In this document: one piece after another, positions 9,928 to 22,217 of the stretch
Layout: the number at the start of each line of letters is the position of its first letter
Numbering within the stretch: position 1 is the first letter of the stretch
Assembly: GCA_028564925.1 (NCBI GenBank)
Contig: CM053029.1
Coordinates: forward strand, 184,454,286-184,518,285
Reading direction: 5' to 3'
DNA from: Lithobates sylvaticus
Taxonomy: Eukaryota; Chordata; Amphibia; Anura; Ranidae
Length of the DNA stretch: 64,000 bases
Program-made: the position numbers and the translations under genes
Notes under the pieces: model-generated
Databases searched by the model: none
What the model was told of the DNA's origin: nothing
What the model saw: only the letters and a program-made list of their open reading frames with translations

Positions 9928-11247
9928 CTATACGTTTTCATGTATCTGTTCAAATTTTACTTGCAGTTTATCTGTACTTTCTCTAAGGTCTTCTACAGAC
10001 TCTTTAATAGATTCCAAATCTTTGTCATGGGTTTCTATTTTCACAGAATATGCTATCAAACTATCTACTGCCTCCCTTAACCTCTTCAAGTCAGATTCCA
10101 GTTTTGTAATATACGTTTTCAAGCCATCCTCATCTACTTTTTCGGATTGCCCGGCCTTGCCTAGGTTACTCTTCCACTGGTCGTAGTCATATTTAAGGTC
10201 TTCAATCTGTTGTTTATGACCTTCAAGAGCACTTGTGACCTCCACTTGTAATTTCTGAATATCTGGGGAAGCATTTGGAAGGTCAACAATGGCAGATCTC
10301 AACTCTTGGACCTGTTGGGACAAAGCTTCTTGATCCTCTTTTAGCGTTGACAGGGTCTCAGATGCTTCAGGGCTTTCAGAGGTTCCAGAAGTTAAGTGCT
10401 TCAAACCAGCAAAAGCTTCTTCAACAGCATTCAACCTCCTGTTGTATGATTCTATACTGGATTCCAAAGAAGATTTTTCAGAATTCAAAGCCTCAATTGT
10501 ACTTTCAAGAGGTTTCAGCCTCAACTCAACACTATCTTTATTATTTTCGATTTCCTTAAGCAAATCGTTGTTGGTTGATCCATCATTTTTTTCTATTTCT
10601 CCAACAGAAGATGAAAGTTGTTCAAAGTCTTTAAGAACTCTGTCCAGCTCTGCTTTCATGGTGGACTTTTCTGCTAAGATTTTGTCCTTCAGCTGGATTA
10701 CTGTGGACAAGTGCTCCTCAACATTTGTTTTTAGAAGGTCGTGTTGACTTTTGAGAACTGAAATTTCATTGCTATTTGTGGTGACAGTATCGATGTTAAT
10801 TGCATTGCTCATCAGCCAGTCAACAGACTCTTCCTTGGACCTAAATGAAGCTTGTAACTCAGAGAAAAGTTCTTTTAACCTCTTGAGTTCATCTGTGATT
10901 GAACTGACATCTCCCAAAGAAGCTATTGCAGCTTTCACATTGTTTATCTCTTCCTGGCTTGACTTCTGTACTTCAGCAAGGTCAACTATGTCGTCATTGA
11001 TTGATTTGTTTAATTCTGTGAATTTTTCCTTCATGTTTTTTTCAAAGAGGACCAGATCTCTTTCCCCTTGGTCCTTTACATCTTGCATGACATTTGACAG
11101 GTCTTTCTGAAGTTTCTTAAGAATAACACCAACAACATCAAGCTCCTTTTCGCTGTTTTTGATGGAATTGTCATGACTCTGTTGCTTTTCCTGGATATCT
11201 TTAGAGATGAATTCAACTCTTCCGACTGTTTTTTGAAGTATATCCAT
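9928..11247 (-). CDS. CKAP4: CKAP4 (CLIMP-63) exon 2, luminal coiled coil
   Basis: This is the terminal exon of the ER-sheet spacer protein CKAP4. It encodes residues 101-539 of a 539-aa protein, entirely coiled-coil-rich and predicted to lie in the ER lumen. The C-terminus AVDSLIAYSVKIET followed by QIHENV closely matches vertebrate CKAP4 as I recall it, and the block FTELNKSINDDI is also typical. The acceptor is TTTTCACTTAG at the exon edge. The exon begins in phase 0 with ATG GAT ATA, which joins in frame to the CAG codon ending exon 1, so this internal ATG is not the start. No cysteine occurs in this exon. Two coding exons match the known gene structure. In other vertebrates CKAP4 sets ER sheet width, binds microtubules and acts as a surface receptor; here this is inferred from homology. 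Confidence 0.95.
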   Translation of the reverse strand: MDILQKTVGRVEFISKDIQEKQQSHDNSIKNSEKELDVVGVILKKLQKDLSNVMQDVKDQGERDLVLFEKNMKEKFTELNKSINDDIVDLAEVQKSSQEEINNVKAAIASLGDVSSITDELKRLKELFSELQASFRSKEESVDWLMSNAINIDTVTTNSNEISVLKSQHDLLKTNVEEHLSTVIQLKDKILAEKSTMKAELDRVLKDFEQLSSSVGEIEKNDGSTNNDLLKEIENNKDSVELRLKPLESTIEALNSEKSSLESSIESYNRRLNAVEEAFAGLKHLTSGTSESPEASETLSTLKEDQEALSQQVQELRSAIVDLPNASPDIQKLQVEVTSALEGHKQQIEDLKYDYDQWKSNLGKAGQSEKVDEDGLKTYITKLESDLKRLREAVDSLIAYSVKIETHDKDLESIKESVEDLRESTDKLQVKFEQIHENV

Positions 11248-11659
11248 CTAAGTGAAAACACATAACGTAAAAAAAAATTAAACAATGTAAAACAGCCCAA
11301 GTTGATATAGTTTTAGCAGCAAATTAATATAATTTTGCTTATATATTTAAATTTTAATAAATTTCAGATCGCCTGAGAGTGTAATGTAAAATAACTGCAG
11401 GTATGATGTAATGTAGATATCCACAGTTTACAGTTAATTTACCCCATTTTGCAGGGCAACAGCAATAGATTTTCTTTCTGCTCTCCTGCCCAGCTGCAAG
11501 CTTATTTTTTCTTTGCACCATTCAGCCACTGGAAGCAAGGAAAACAGCCCTGTTTAAAGATCCAAGTTGATTGAATAGGATTCCCCATGTTACATTGGAT
11601 AGGATTCCCCATGTCACAGCACTAAGCCAATCATCGGCGATGTCACATGGAAGCAAGTT

Positions 11660-12130
11660 CAAGGGATTGTAAAGCCTTTTTTTTCTTTAAAAATAACAAA
11701 CATGTTATACTTACCTGCCCTGTGCAGTGGAATTGCACAGAGCAGCCCGGATCCTCCTCTTCTCGGGTCCTTCTACTGTGTTGCTGGTCCCTCCCTCCTG
11801 TCGAGTGCCCCCACAGCAAGCAGCTTTTTATAGGGGCACCCGAGTCACAGCTCACTGTGTCCATTCAGACACAGAGCCACCGCCAGGCCCCACCCCCTCT
11901 CTCTCCTGATTGGCTGACTGACAGCAGCGGGAGCCAATGGCACCGCTGCTTTGTCTCAGCAAATCAGGAGGGAGAGTCTTGGACGGCCATGACACTCATG
12001 GACATCGCTGGACAGAGATGGGGCTCAGTAAGTATTAGGGGGGCAGAGGGGGGCTGCTGCACGTATGTACTGCTAGAGAGGGGGGCATTAGGCCGATTAT
12101 GTAGCTTCTCTGCAGCAAAGCATGTTTGCG
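11660..12130 (+). mobile_element. MITE family M1, partial copy
   Basis: It shares a block with 20516-20870, 33684-34045 and, in reverse, 27616-28103: TAACAAACATGTTATACTTA, then the CTGTGCAGTGG / TGCACAGAGCAG hairpin, a stretch with GATTGGCTGACTGACAGC, and TAAGTATTAGGGGGG. It is non-coding. Confidence 0.6.
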
Positions 12131-12224
12131 TTAACCCTTTTACTGAATGGTCTGTACATCATGCGACCTAACAGCAGGGGGTTATACACACATTCCCATT
12201 GGAAGCCACTGGGGATTGTGTGTT

Positions 12225-12548
12225 AGGCCCCTTTCACACGATTGGACCGATCTGTTTTTCAGGCGGACCCAAATCGGGCCACCCATTGTCCTCTGCATGT
12301 GTTCGCTCACATCGGATCTGACAAAATCTGCTGAAAACAGACAGATGGCGATACGTTCGCCATTCGTCCAGTGGGTCGAATCAGGTCCGTTTTCTTCTGA
12401 TCTCCCCATATAGGAGAGTGGGACTCTGACAGGTCCGTCTCTGCTCAGTGAGCAGAGATGGTCCCGTCATCTGCCTGCTCAGCGGAGCGATCCTGGCTGA
12501 GCAAGCGGAGTCTGTCAAAACGGATCCGCCCCATGTGAAAGGGGCTTA
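12225..12548. mobile_element. MITE family A (TAGGCCCCTTTCACAC ends)
   Basis: The ends AGGCCCCTTTCACACG and CATGTGAAAGGGGCTTA are inverted repeats with TA/TTA-type flanks. The interior carries CAGGTCCGTCTCTGCTCA and related words, shared with the copies at 60767-61000 and 63022-63260. Confidence 0.7.
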
Positions 12549-13109
12549 AATCTGACAAGAAGACTGCTGCCTGTCAGATGAAAGTAGTCCAGTGTTACTT
12601 TTACACCTCCTGGTATTCCTGGTAAGTCGCAACCCCCCCCCCCCCCACCACGTATGCCTGGTTCCACCGGTCCATCTGCAGGCCCAGGACTGGCATAGTG
12701 GGTGCCATCGAGTGGGGGGGGGGGGGGTAGGGAGCTGAGCAGACACGCCCGCTCTCCCCCCCTTCCTGTTGGTGACCCGTAAGCGGCGTGTGTGACGCAT
12801 CTCCCTGTCAGTTTCCCCTGTGAAATTATCACATTGGGGATTTTTTGTCCCTTATGTTAAAAAAAAAATAAAAAAAAAATAAAATTCCTCCCCAAAAATT
12901 TGAGGCCTTTATACGCACGAACATAAACGCATGTATCAGGGATGCCTACACATAGAAACATTGATTACAATACACATGTTGTATATCGCCGCACAAGCCG
13001 GAGCGTTTGAATGTTTTGGGGATTTTATGAAATCTTCAGGCCTTAAAATTATTTTTTAAGGTTTGTGCAAAAATACGCTGGCAGCCAAAGGGTTAAATAG
13101 TAAATGTAA
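12549..13109. other. No gene recognised; poly-C and poly-G runs
   Basis: Contains a C-run near 12628-12647 and a G-run near 12713-12727, then A-rich sequence near 12858-12884. No coding or RNA signal. Confidence 0.5.
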
Positions 13110-13430
13110 GCTTTAGGGCCACTTCACACCGATATGTTTTTCTCTGCGTTTTCTTCCTTGCAAGATAAATGCAAAACAAATGTTTCCCTTAAGCCTATGG
13201 GACTTTTCACACCACTGCCTTACTGATGCAGTGCGTTTTGAAAAGTCCTGCATGCTGCATCTTTGGTGCAGTTTTGAAACCCACACCAAAAACGCAGCTT
13301 CCCATTGAAATGAAAAGGAATTGCAGTAAAAACGCACCTTGATTTTTGCATTTTTTTTGTGCAGAAATGCACAGCAAAATCTGCATTTGTACCGCGATTT
13401 TGCTACAGAGCAATGTGAAAGCACCCTTCA
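13110..13430. mobile_element. MITE-like element
   Basis: The ends TAGGGCCACTTCACACCG and CAATGTGAAAGCACCCTT are imperfect inverted repeats. The interior has repeated AAAACGCA-type words. It is non-coding and related in end design to family A. Confidence 0.5.
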
Positions 13431-13507
13431 AATTTTTATAGACATGCAGGTTACCTTGGACCTTACAACTCACAGATATCTGTAAGCTAAAGAGAGTCTG
13501 TAATTAA

Positions 13508-14421
13508 CCGCTTCAATACCCGCCCATAGTCATATGACGCCCACAAGGTGGATCTACCATCCTGGGTGGGCGTCATATGACGTCCTCGGATTCCCGGCCG
13601 CCTGGGGGGCGCGCGCGCCATCGCTCGGGACCCGGTGCGAGTGCCCGTTAAAACAACGGGACCGGGCGGGACCGTGGAGCTGTGTGTGTAAACACACAGC
13701 TCCACGTCCTGTCAGCGGGGAGGAGACCGATCATGTGATCCCAGTACGGAGGAACACATGATCGGTCTCCTCCCCTTAAGTCCCCTCCCCCTACAGTTAG
13801 AATCACTCCTATAGGGACACACATTAACCCCTCCAGCGCCCTCTAGTGTTAACCCCTTCCCTGCCAGTCACATTTACACAGTAATCATTGCAATTTTATA
13901 GCAACGATCGCTGTGTAAATGTGAATGGTTCCAAAAATGTGTCAAAAGTGCCGCAATGTCGCAGTCACGAAAAAAAAATCCCCGCCATTACTAGTAAAAA
14001 AAATTCAATAAATCTATCCCCTATTTTGTAGACGCTATAACTTTTGCGCAAACCGATCAATATACGCTTATTGCGATTTTTTTTACCAAAAATATGTAGA
14101 AGAATACGTATCAGCCTAAACTGAGGAAAAAAATAGTTTTTTTGAAAAAAAAATGGGATATTTATTATAGCAAAAAGTAAAAAAATAGTGTTTTTTTTTC
14201 AAAATTGTCGCTCTTCTTTTGTTTATAGCGCAAAAAATAAAAAACGCAGGGGCGATCAAATACCACCAAAAGAAAGCTCTATTTGTGGGAAAAAAAGGAC
14301 GTCAATTTTGTTTGGGTGTAACGTCGCACGGCCGCGCAATTGTTAGTTAAAGCGACGCAGTGCCGAATCGCAAAAAGTGCTCTGGTAAGGAAGGGTGTTT
14401 AAAAGCCCTGTATTGAAGTGG
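13508..14421. mobile_element. TTAA-flanked non-autonomous element (piggyBac-like)
   Basis: The terminal repeats CCGCTTCAATAC and GTATTGAAGTGG are flanked on both sides by TTAA (13504-13507 and 14422-14425), the target site of piggyBac elements. The interior is non-coding, with a long hairpin around a GTGTGTGTAAACACACAG core near 13681-13700 and AT-rich low complexity. A truncated relative lies at 30760-33130, and a related one with the same end type at 16168-16960. Confidence 0.7.
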
Positions 14422-16167
14422 TTAAGAACCATTCATACAGACCTATTTTATAAAATCTCAGACTCAATTTTTGACTCAAAAACAATTGCTTGGTAAATAG
14501 AAAGGCGTTGTTTTCATTGGCATTTCTTCTGTCCACATAAAAGGGAGCAGGAGGCATGTTAACAAGCAGTCAGCTGTGTTTCTAGCACTGTGCATGAAAG
14601 TCAAAAGCCAGAAACTATTTTTAACCTTCCCCATACCCCGTCCACACATAATTAGTTTTGTTTGTTGTAAGTGACACTTTGTTATATATTCTGTTCTATG
14701 CATACAGGCTTCACCACAGCCACTGTCCTAGCTATACAAAGATGGCCTCAGGCAAACAGCTAAAATACACATGTGAACTGATCTGCCAACAGATTTAGAA
14801 CTCTATTAAGCTACATTTGTGATTCATATAGCACAAACAAAGGTGATAACACTATCCTTGTTCTAGATACACTGACAATACATTCCAGGTGCATCAAAAC
14901 AAAAGATGCGCAACGTCTGAGTTGTTTTTTTCTTTAGAAAGCCAAAGTAACAAAGACTCTTTCCTCCCTGAAGTTATCATTGCTCTCGGTGTTGAAGCTG
15001 CAGTCTGCAGAGAGAGTTTCTAGCTGAAATCTATAGTTATGCATTTTGCAAAGCTCATGTTCACTGCTGATTGAAAGGTTTCAGCTCTAACTCAGCAGGG
15101 TGTGTGTCAGACCTCTGCATACAGACCTCTGCTTCTAAACAGAGAGCAAAAGGTACTTGTCTATAGAATGCTGGCAAAGGACAGGCCTTTCTTCCACGAT
15201 GGTGGGTGCTTTCTAATGGAAACAATCTGAAAACTTTGCACACCTTTGGTTTTGATGCACCTGAATGTTGCATCCACAAAACAAACCCATTAAATCATCC
15301 TCCAAAAATGATATAGCTATGAAATGAACAAGTGCAACTGATGGTCCAGACACTATACATAGACTGCAAAATGTCCACTTCACTATTAAGAGAAACTTGA
15401 TAACAATTTCTTATAGGGTGCATATCACATTTGCTCTGCTGTTAGCCCAATGAGTAGTTGTTCCAATGCTCTGTAGAATTCTGGCTCTGTTGCGCTGGCT
15501 TTTTAACACTAGGAAAGGATCGGCAGGGACAAGGACAATGACAACATAAAAACAGCATTCCTTCAATGTACTGACAAATCCAGCCCTGGGATTGGACAGA
15601 TCCAATCAATCCAACGCAACCAAAGATTTAAACTGTCCCTCTGTCTACATCCTAGCTGTATCCCTAAAGCCGATTTCCATTTTAACTGTAACTGTTTGTT
15701 AGGACCAAGTTTGTTCAAACAATTTCCTTCACTGATTGCTGCAGTGTCTCTAAGCTCTGTATGTATTGCATGCAACTTCAGCTACATATAGTACAGTGCT
15801 GGGTTCCAGCTATGAAACAGGCACTTGGGGCTGAGCAGCGTGAATACAAAGCTTCCTATGATTGGTCAAGTCAAATGAGTGGAACATCAGCCTATCCCTC
15901 CACCTCATTCACAGAATACAAAGCTGCCTTTGAAAGGCTGAGCGTCCCTCAGACCGACTCTGCATTGTTCTGGGTGTGGGACAGGAAGTCTCTGTCTCAT
16001 AGCCGGTGTTCCATCAGAATCGGCGACCCATCAGATTAGAGAACGGAAGTGACGTTATGTCAGCTGCGCATACATTCCACCGCTACCAGGTTTGCTAATG
16101 TGAGAGAACACCTGTACTCAGAAGGTGGTGGCAGCGGACATCTTACTACACCCAGTTACGTCTTTAA

Positions 16168-16960
16168 CCACTTGCTTACTGGGCTCTTAAACCCCCCTCC
16201 TGCCCAGACCAATTTTCAGCTTTCAGCGCTGACGCACTTTGAATGACAATTGCGCGGTCATACAGCACTGTACCCAAATAAAATTGTTATTTTTTTTTTA
16301 CCCACAAATAGAGCTTTCTTTTGGTGGTATTTAATCAAAGCTGGGGTTTTTATTTTTTGCTAAACAAAAAAAGATGGAAAAAAAATAAAATAAATATCAC
16401 GTTTAATAGTTTGTTATAAACTATTTTGCAAACAGGTACATTTTCTGCTTCATTGATATGCGCTGATGAGGCGGCACTGGTTGGCACAGATAAGATGGCA
16501 CTGATGGGTACCACTAATAGATGGCACTGCTAGGCGGCACTGATGTGCAGCACTGTTCTTGAGGCACTGATAGGTGGTACTGTGGGCACTGACAGGTGGC
16601 ACTGATGGGTGGCACTGGTGGGCACTGGTAGGCGGCACTGTTGCCTACTGCTAGGTGGCACTTGTAGGGGGCACAGGTGGGCACTGAGTAGCTGGCAGCA
16701 GCTCGCAGTGATCGGGACTGATGTCCCTCTCACTGCCGCCGGTGATCGTTTTTTTTTCTTGTCAGCGCAAGGAGAAAAAATAGCCGATTAACGGCTGTGT
16801 TGACATCACGTGATCAGCTGTCATTGGCTGACAGCTGATCACATGGTAAGGGGTCGGGATCGACCCCTTACTCCGATCTGTGATCCAGCGAGTCTAATGG
16901 ACCTTCAGGGGGCACGCAGGCCGCTCAAGCGCGGGACTACGTCAATAGGATCTCAAGTGG
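16168..16960. mobile_element. TTAA-flanked element nested in the foldback left arm
   Basis: The ends CCACTTGCTTACTGGG and CTCAAGTGG are inverted repeats with TTAA on each side (16164-16167 and 16961-16964). Removing it restores the palindrome of the surrounding element. The interior includes the CAATAAAT-type AT-rich part and a decayed GGTGGCACTGATGG minisatellite at about 16470-16690. It is non-coding. Confidence 0.75.
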
Positions 16961-17006
16961 TTAAGTTCACAGTAATTTTTGAAATAAAGAGAGCGTTCAG
17001 TATATA

Positions 17007-17139
17007 CAGTTGTGCTCAGAAGTTTACATACCCTGGCAGAATTTAGGATTTCTTGGCCATTTTTCAGAGAAAATGAATAATACAAAAACCCTTTCTTTCA
17101 CTCATGGTTAGTGTTTGGCTGAAGCCATTTATTATTATT

Positions 17140-17190
<51 letters not shown>

Positions 17191-17892
17191 CTGTGTTTAC
17201 TCAATCATAATAACAGACACTACCTAAATGACCCTGATCAAAAGTTTACATACCCTGGTGATTTTGGCCTGATAAACAAAAAGGCACAGGAAATTTGGTC
17301 AAAATTGTTGGCAAGATGAATGCAGTATTTTATCAAAAAATACTGGAGGAACATTTGCACTCATCAGCCAGGAAGCTGCGCATGGGACGTACTTGGACAT
17401 TCCAACATGACAATGATCCAAAACACAAGGCCAAGTCGACCTGTCATTGGCTACGGCAGAATAAAGTGAAGGTTCTGGAGTGGCCATCTCAGTCTCCTGA
17501 CCTCAATATCATTAGCCACTCTGGGGAGATCTCAAATGTGCAGTTCATGCAAGACAGCCCAAGAATTTGGAGGCCTTTTGCCAAGAGGAATGGGCAGCTT
17601 TACCATCTGAGAAGATAAAGAGCCTCATCCACAAATACCACAAAAGACTTCAAGCTGTCATTGATGTTAAAGGGGGCAATACAGGGTATTAAGAATGGGG
17701 GTATGTAAACTTTTGATCAGGGTCATTTAGGTAGTTTCTGTTGTCATTAGTAAACACAGTTGATTGATAATAAATGGCTTCAGCCAAACACTAACCATGA
17801 GTGAAAGAAAAGTTTGTGTTATTCATATTCTCTGAAAAATGGCCAAGAAATCTAAAATTCTGCCAGGGTATGTAAACTTATGAGCACAACTG
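17007..17892 (+). mobile_element. Non-autonomous Tc1 element of Sleeping Beauty type
   Basis: The ends start CAGTTGTGCTCAGAAG and finish GAGCACAACTG and are flanked by TA on both sides (17005-17006, 17893-17894). Each terminal repeat has a second internal copy of the AAAGTTTACATACCCTGG motif (near 17240, and near 17698 in reverse), the IR/DR layout known from Sleeping Beauty. A transposase remnant (17295-17618) keeps DNDPKH and SPDLN, with one of the catalytic aspartates. The N-terminal half and first aspartate are missing and the frame breaks after SPDLNII. At 886 bp it is about half the usual length. Confidence 0.88.
17129..17188 (+). repeat. (ATC)n/(ATT)n microsatellite
   Basis: A run of ATT then ATC trinucleotides inside the left terminal repeat of the Tc1 element, evidently expanded after or during insertion. 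Confidence 0.95.
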
Positions 17893-20515
17893 TAAATAAA
17901 TATAGCATATTGACATCTGTGATGTGGTTTTGATGTTACATTTTTAAAGAAGATGGACGCAAGCAGTAGGAAGGTGGCGGAGGCCATAATAGTACACCCC
18001 ACACTGCTCATCGCTAAAACCTTTAGGCTTTCCAAATTAAACATCATCACAGATGTCAATATACTATATTTATTTGTATGCGCTCACTTTATCGCTAAAA
18101 TGACTCTAAAATTCAAGACGTAGCTGTGTGTAGCAAGATGTCCGCTGCCTTCTTCTGAGCACAGATGTTCTGTCAGATTAGCAAACTTGGTAGTGGTAGG
18201 ATGCATGCACAGCCAACGGAAAGTCACTTCCGTTACCTAATCTGACAGAAAACCCTGGGAACCCAGCACTGTGTACTGTATGAAGCTGAAGCTACATGCA
18301 GTACATACAGCGCTTGGAGACACTGCAGCAATTAGTGAAGTAAATAGTTTGTTTGTACCAGCTTGTTCCAAATGAGCTATACAAAGCAACAGGAAATCAA
18401 CTTTAAAGAAATGCATTTTTTAATGCTTTTTATGAACAGTGGATGTGTCAACATCAGGAAGCTGGCCCTAAGTGTTATTGTGTGGCTAACATTAAACCGA
18501 GTGCATGTAGACATGAAGCAGCTGAATAAGGCTGGAGGAGATCAGCAAGATGCAAAAGAAAAAAAAAAAAAAAAGTTAAAAAAGTATTTTGTGAAAATAC
18601 TTGTAATATTTTGTGAAATAAATGGAATTGTTTACGATGCACAGTGTTGTAATAAGTTAAAGTGACACTGGACAATATCTTTGTTCTAAAAAAACACATC
18701 CACTACTTAATAATAGTGGGCCTATTTTTCATGAAAATTGCTTCCTACTGTCTTTTTCTGGAACATCTCCTTTTCGCGTGGAAAAAGCAGTGTTAGTTGC
18801 GGTCATGTGCATTGCTCTAGGAACACTACAAGTCTCATAGTGCATAGTTCCTAGTCCATCTAGGAAGTGGGCAAGAGTGGGTGACTACTGTCCTACATAC
18901 AATAGGACTATGCACACTACCAATCCCATAGCCTATAGTTCCTTGTATATCTCAGGAGGAGCAAAAAAGGGTGGCAAAATTGTTACATACCATGGAGAAC
19001 GAAAGAGACCCCATTACCAATTTCAGGTAAAAAAAATAAAAAATCTTACTTGCAGTTTATTCTTTCCATGTATTTTCATTCATTTGCAAAATGCCTATGA
19101 ATTTGATAGAAAATTTACAAAATACAGGAAGGGTCAATTTCCTTGCACAGTCCCTCCCGCCCTGCATATCAGAGCCCTCTCTTCTTCTAGGGGTGCAATT
19201 ACTGTCTGTGCTTGCCCTGCTTCCTTGCCCTCCCCTAACCTCCCTACATAAACTTTTATGTAGCTGCTGGGGGGAGGAGTGAAGGGCAATAATACAGAGT
19301 GTTGCTTAAAGAGGAGCTCCAGGCTCCCCCCAAAAGAAATTAATTACTGTAGCTGTTAACTTTTAATATAAGGATACTTACCTGTCCAGTGATCCAGAGA
19401 TGTCCTTACCTGAACAGATTATTCAAATTGGCTTTGGCTGCAGGCCCTGGCATAGCATAGGGGAAACAGGAAGTGAAGCCTTGCTGTTTCACAGACAGTC
19501 TCCTACTGCGCATGCGCGAGCCGTGCCTTGTGAATGGTCCTGTAGTCTTCTGGGACCTGTTATATGTCCCAAAAGACTGTGGGGGGGGGGGGGGGGGGGT
19601 GAGAGACAGTGGCTCAGATTGCCACGGTCTCGCAACCCCCCCCCCCCCAAAAAAAACAAGATGGTGGCACCCAGCAGACTCAGGGCTTTTGCACGCTTTT
19701 ACATGTAAATAACATGGATAATATACCATTAATGAACATACCTGTAAAATCTTATAGGAGGAATGTTGTTGAAACGAATGGAGTGCAACAGTGTCTCGTG
19801 AAACAATGTGAAGGTGAAAATTGCAGGATATACAGTAGATTTTTTTGTGGTGCAGATGCATTAAAAAATGTGTGTATATATATCATACATAAATGCAGAA
19901 AACGTGTTGAACTGGAACACGCGGATGTGAAGTAGCAGTGATCAATCTTGCATGATTGCACACAGCTCCAAACATGTGTGGTTGATCGGTACCAGATGCG
20001 ATCCTACTTGTGTAACGGAGGGTGTGAAGAAAAGTTTGGGTTTAACACAGAACTCCAGTCAAAAGTAACATTTAAAAAATCCCAGTAAAATACAACGTAA
20101 CAAACCTAGCTTTTGCTGCAATATTAATTCTAGAGATTTCCCCTGAATTTTTTTCTGCAACTAAATGTCTGATGGCAGAAATTATTCAACCTATTTCCTC
20201 TAAGCCCAGGTCATTCTGAACCCGCCCCAGACTGTGACTAGATAGTGAAAGAGAAAGCAACATAAGGTAGAGCTCATCTCTCTGCTCTCTCCTCCTATCA
20301 GCACATTTCTTGTAAACACATGAGCTGATTTTTTCCTTGTGCTGCTTTTTCCTCCCACACTCCAGGCCTGCTGTACAGGCCAATACCAAATCATCTTCGG
20401 GTACCTAGACTGCTTGCAATTAAAATATACATGTAATGAGGTATCATTGATTATATGGCTGCATTCCTTTATAACTGTCTGGAGTTCAGCTATAAACCCC
20501 CCAGTAGCAAGAGAT

Positions 20516-20870
20516 TAAAGTGATATTAAAAAGGCAGAATTTTTTAAAAATAAAAAATAGCAAACATGTCATACTTACTTGCTCTGTGCAGTGGTTTTGC
20601 ACAGAGCAGCCCCAATCCTTTTATCAGGTTCCCTGCTGGCCCCTCCCTCATGCCCCATATGGGGGCTCCTGAGTGCCTATTCAGACGCGGAGTGCAGTTC
20701 GGCCCCGCCCCCTCACTGGCTGCGATTGACATCGCTGGATCAAGATGGGTGGCTCAGGTAAGTATTGGGGGGGGGGGCTGCTGCTGCACACAGAAGGTTT
20801 CTTACCTTCATGCACAGAATGCATGAAGATAGAAAACATTGACAACCTTTTACAACTACTTTAAAATTGG
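20516..20870 (+). mobile_element. MITE family M1
   Basis: Begins TTAAAGTGATATTAAAAAGG and carries ATAGCAAACATGTCATACTTA, the CTGTGCAGTGGTTTTGCACAG hairpin and TAAGTATTGGGGGG, then ends near CAACTACTTTAAAA. It shares this layout with 11660-12130, 27616-28103 and 33684-34045. Confidence 0.7.
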
Positions 20871-21770
20871 TCGATGTAACCCAGTAGCTCAGTTCAGGCC
20901 TGCCCAGTGGTTCTATACAACACAGCTATACATCTACATTTCTGGAAGACATTTGTTGTACCTTTTTTTTTTCACAAGAAAGCAGACACTGCTCACCCCA
21001 ACTACCTGTATAACAGGTTTAAGTAGTGCGGCGGGGGGGGGGGGGGTCATCCTGCATTTGCATAACTCACTATATTAACACAGACCCAGCAAACCCTGGC
21101 TTCAATTACATATATAAGATCAGGTTCCAATACATTGCCTGGAATCTTGGAGGTGGGTGGAAGTATGTTTGTTCCCTCTTGTAAGTGACACAGACATCTG
21201 CTACACTAATGTCAGCTGTACCAATGGCAGTTCAGCCCTTCATTCATTCCAAGCATTGGTGCATGTACAGAAATACCTTACATATCCTGCTGTCCACTTA
21301 ACTTATTTACGTAGGATCCAAAAATACACCTGGAAAAAAAATGTATTTGCTGAAAGGTTATGTGTTGAGCATCGATATTGAATGGGACAGAAGCTAGAAG
21401 TATAGATGGGACAACCTGCTGTGTGTACGGAGGTACAGCCACAGCATCCTTGGGCAGGATGAAAAGAATAAAGAACTTTACATATATTTTTTCTGGTACT
21501 CCCCAGGTGCAGCCACATGTGAAGTACATAAACCATGGGTGGACAAGCCAATATGGAATTTAGGAGCCAGCCTGATTTTTAGGGGCCTGGTCCATTAACA
21601 GAGGGAACCTCAAACATTATGTGACCTGTCACCCAGTTAACCAGCACTATATACTGAAATGCTCAGCTCTGTACATACCCTGAAGACCAGTAGTAGGGAT
21701 CACTAGGCAGGTGCTAAACAGATTTTATTTACATCCAATCGCCAAGTCAAGGAGTACAGGCCAACTTAAA

Positions 21771-22217
21771 GTGGTTGTAAACCCTTAGAAGCCACTTTGA
21801 CCTACAGGTGAGCCTAGATTAAGGCTTACCTGTAGGTCCAAGAAATATCTCCTTAACCTACACGGTTTAGGAGATATTTGCCAAAAGACAGGCACTGCTG
21901 TCTCATGCGCCATAGACAGCGGCGCGCAGGCACACTTAGCGTGCCGCTGTAAACGGCGATATGCCGCGAGTGGCGGCTCCTGTGCACATGCGCGGGAGTA
22001 ACGTAATCGTGGCTCCGTCGAATGACAGCGCCGGAGCAGCGAGAGCCACCAAGAAGATAAAGGGCTCTGTACACAAGGGGACAACGGATACATCGCAGGC
22101 TCCTGTGTCAGGTAAGTGACACATAATGGGCTACTATGCGATGCATAGTAGTCCATTATGCTTTACCTTTGCAGGGAAACAAAGAGGAAGCATACCCATC
22201 AGGGTTTACTTCCTCTA
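21771..22217. mobile_element. MITE-like element
   Basis: The left end TAAAGTGGTTGTAAACCCTT is matched in reverse by GGGTTTACTTCCTCTAAGT on the right. The interior has TTACCTGTAGGTC hairpin pieces and GC-rich palindromic words. It is non-coding. Confidence 0.55.

Larger units (their letters stand above)
15660..18400. mobile_element. Long foldback (palindromic) element hosting two nested transposons
   Basis: Left-arm sequence at about 15660-16163 reappears in reverse complement at about 18115-18395; for example CAGCACTGTGTACTG on the right matches CAGTACAGTGCTGGG reversed on the left. The inner arms continue the palindrome: 16965-17004 plus 17893-17936 pair with about 18042-18110 (ATATTGACATCTGTGATG against CATCACAGATGTCAATAT). 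The left arm also has about 210 bp (15800-16010) absent from the right. The interruptions at 16168-16960 and 17007-17892 are separate insertions. Confidence 0.75.

Noticed and set aside
12600-12730. G-quadruplex or i-motif from the C- and G-runs
   Set aside because: Homopolymer runs of uncertain length in a repeat context. Several similar runs occur in the window and may reflect assembly slippage, so nothing specific can be supported.
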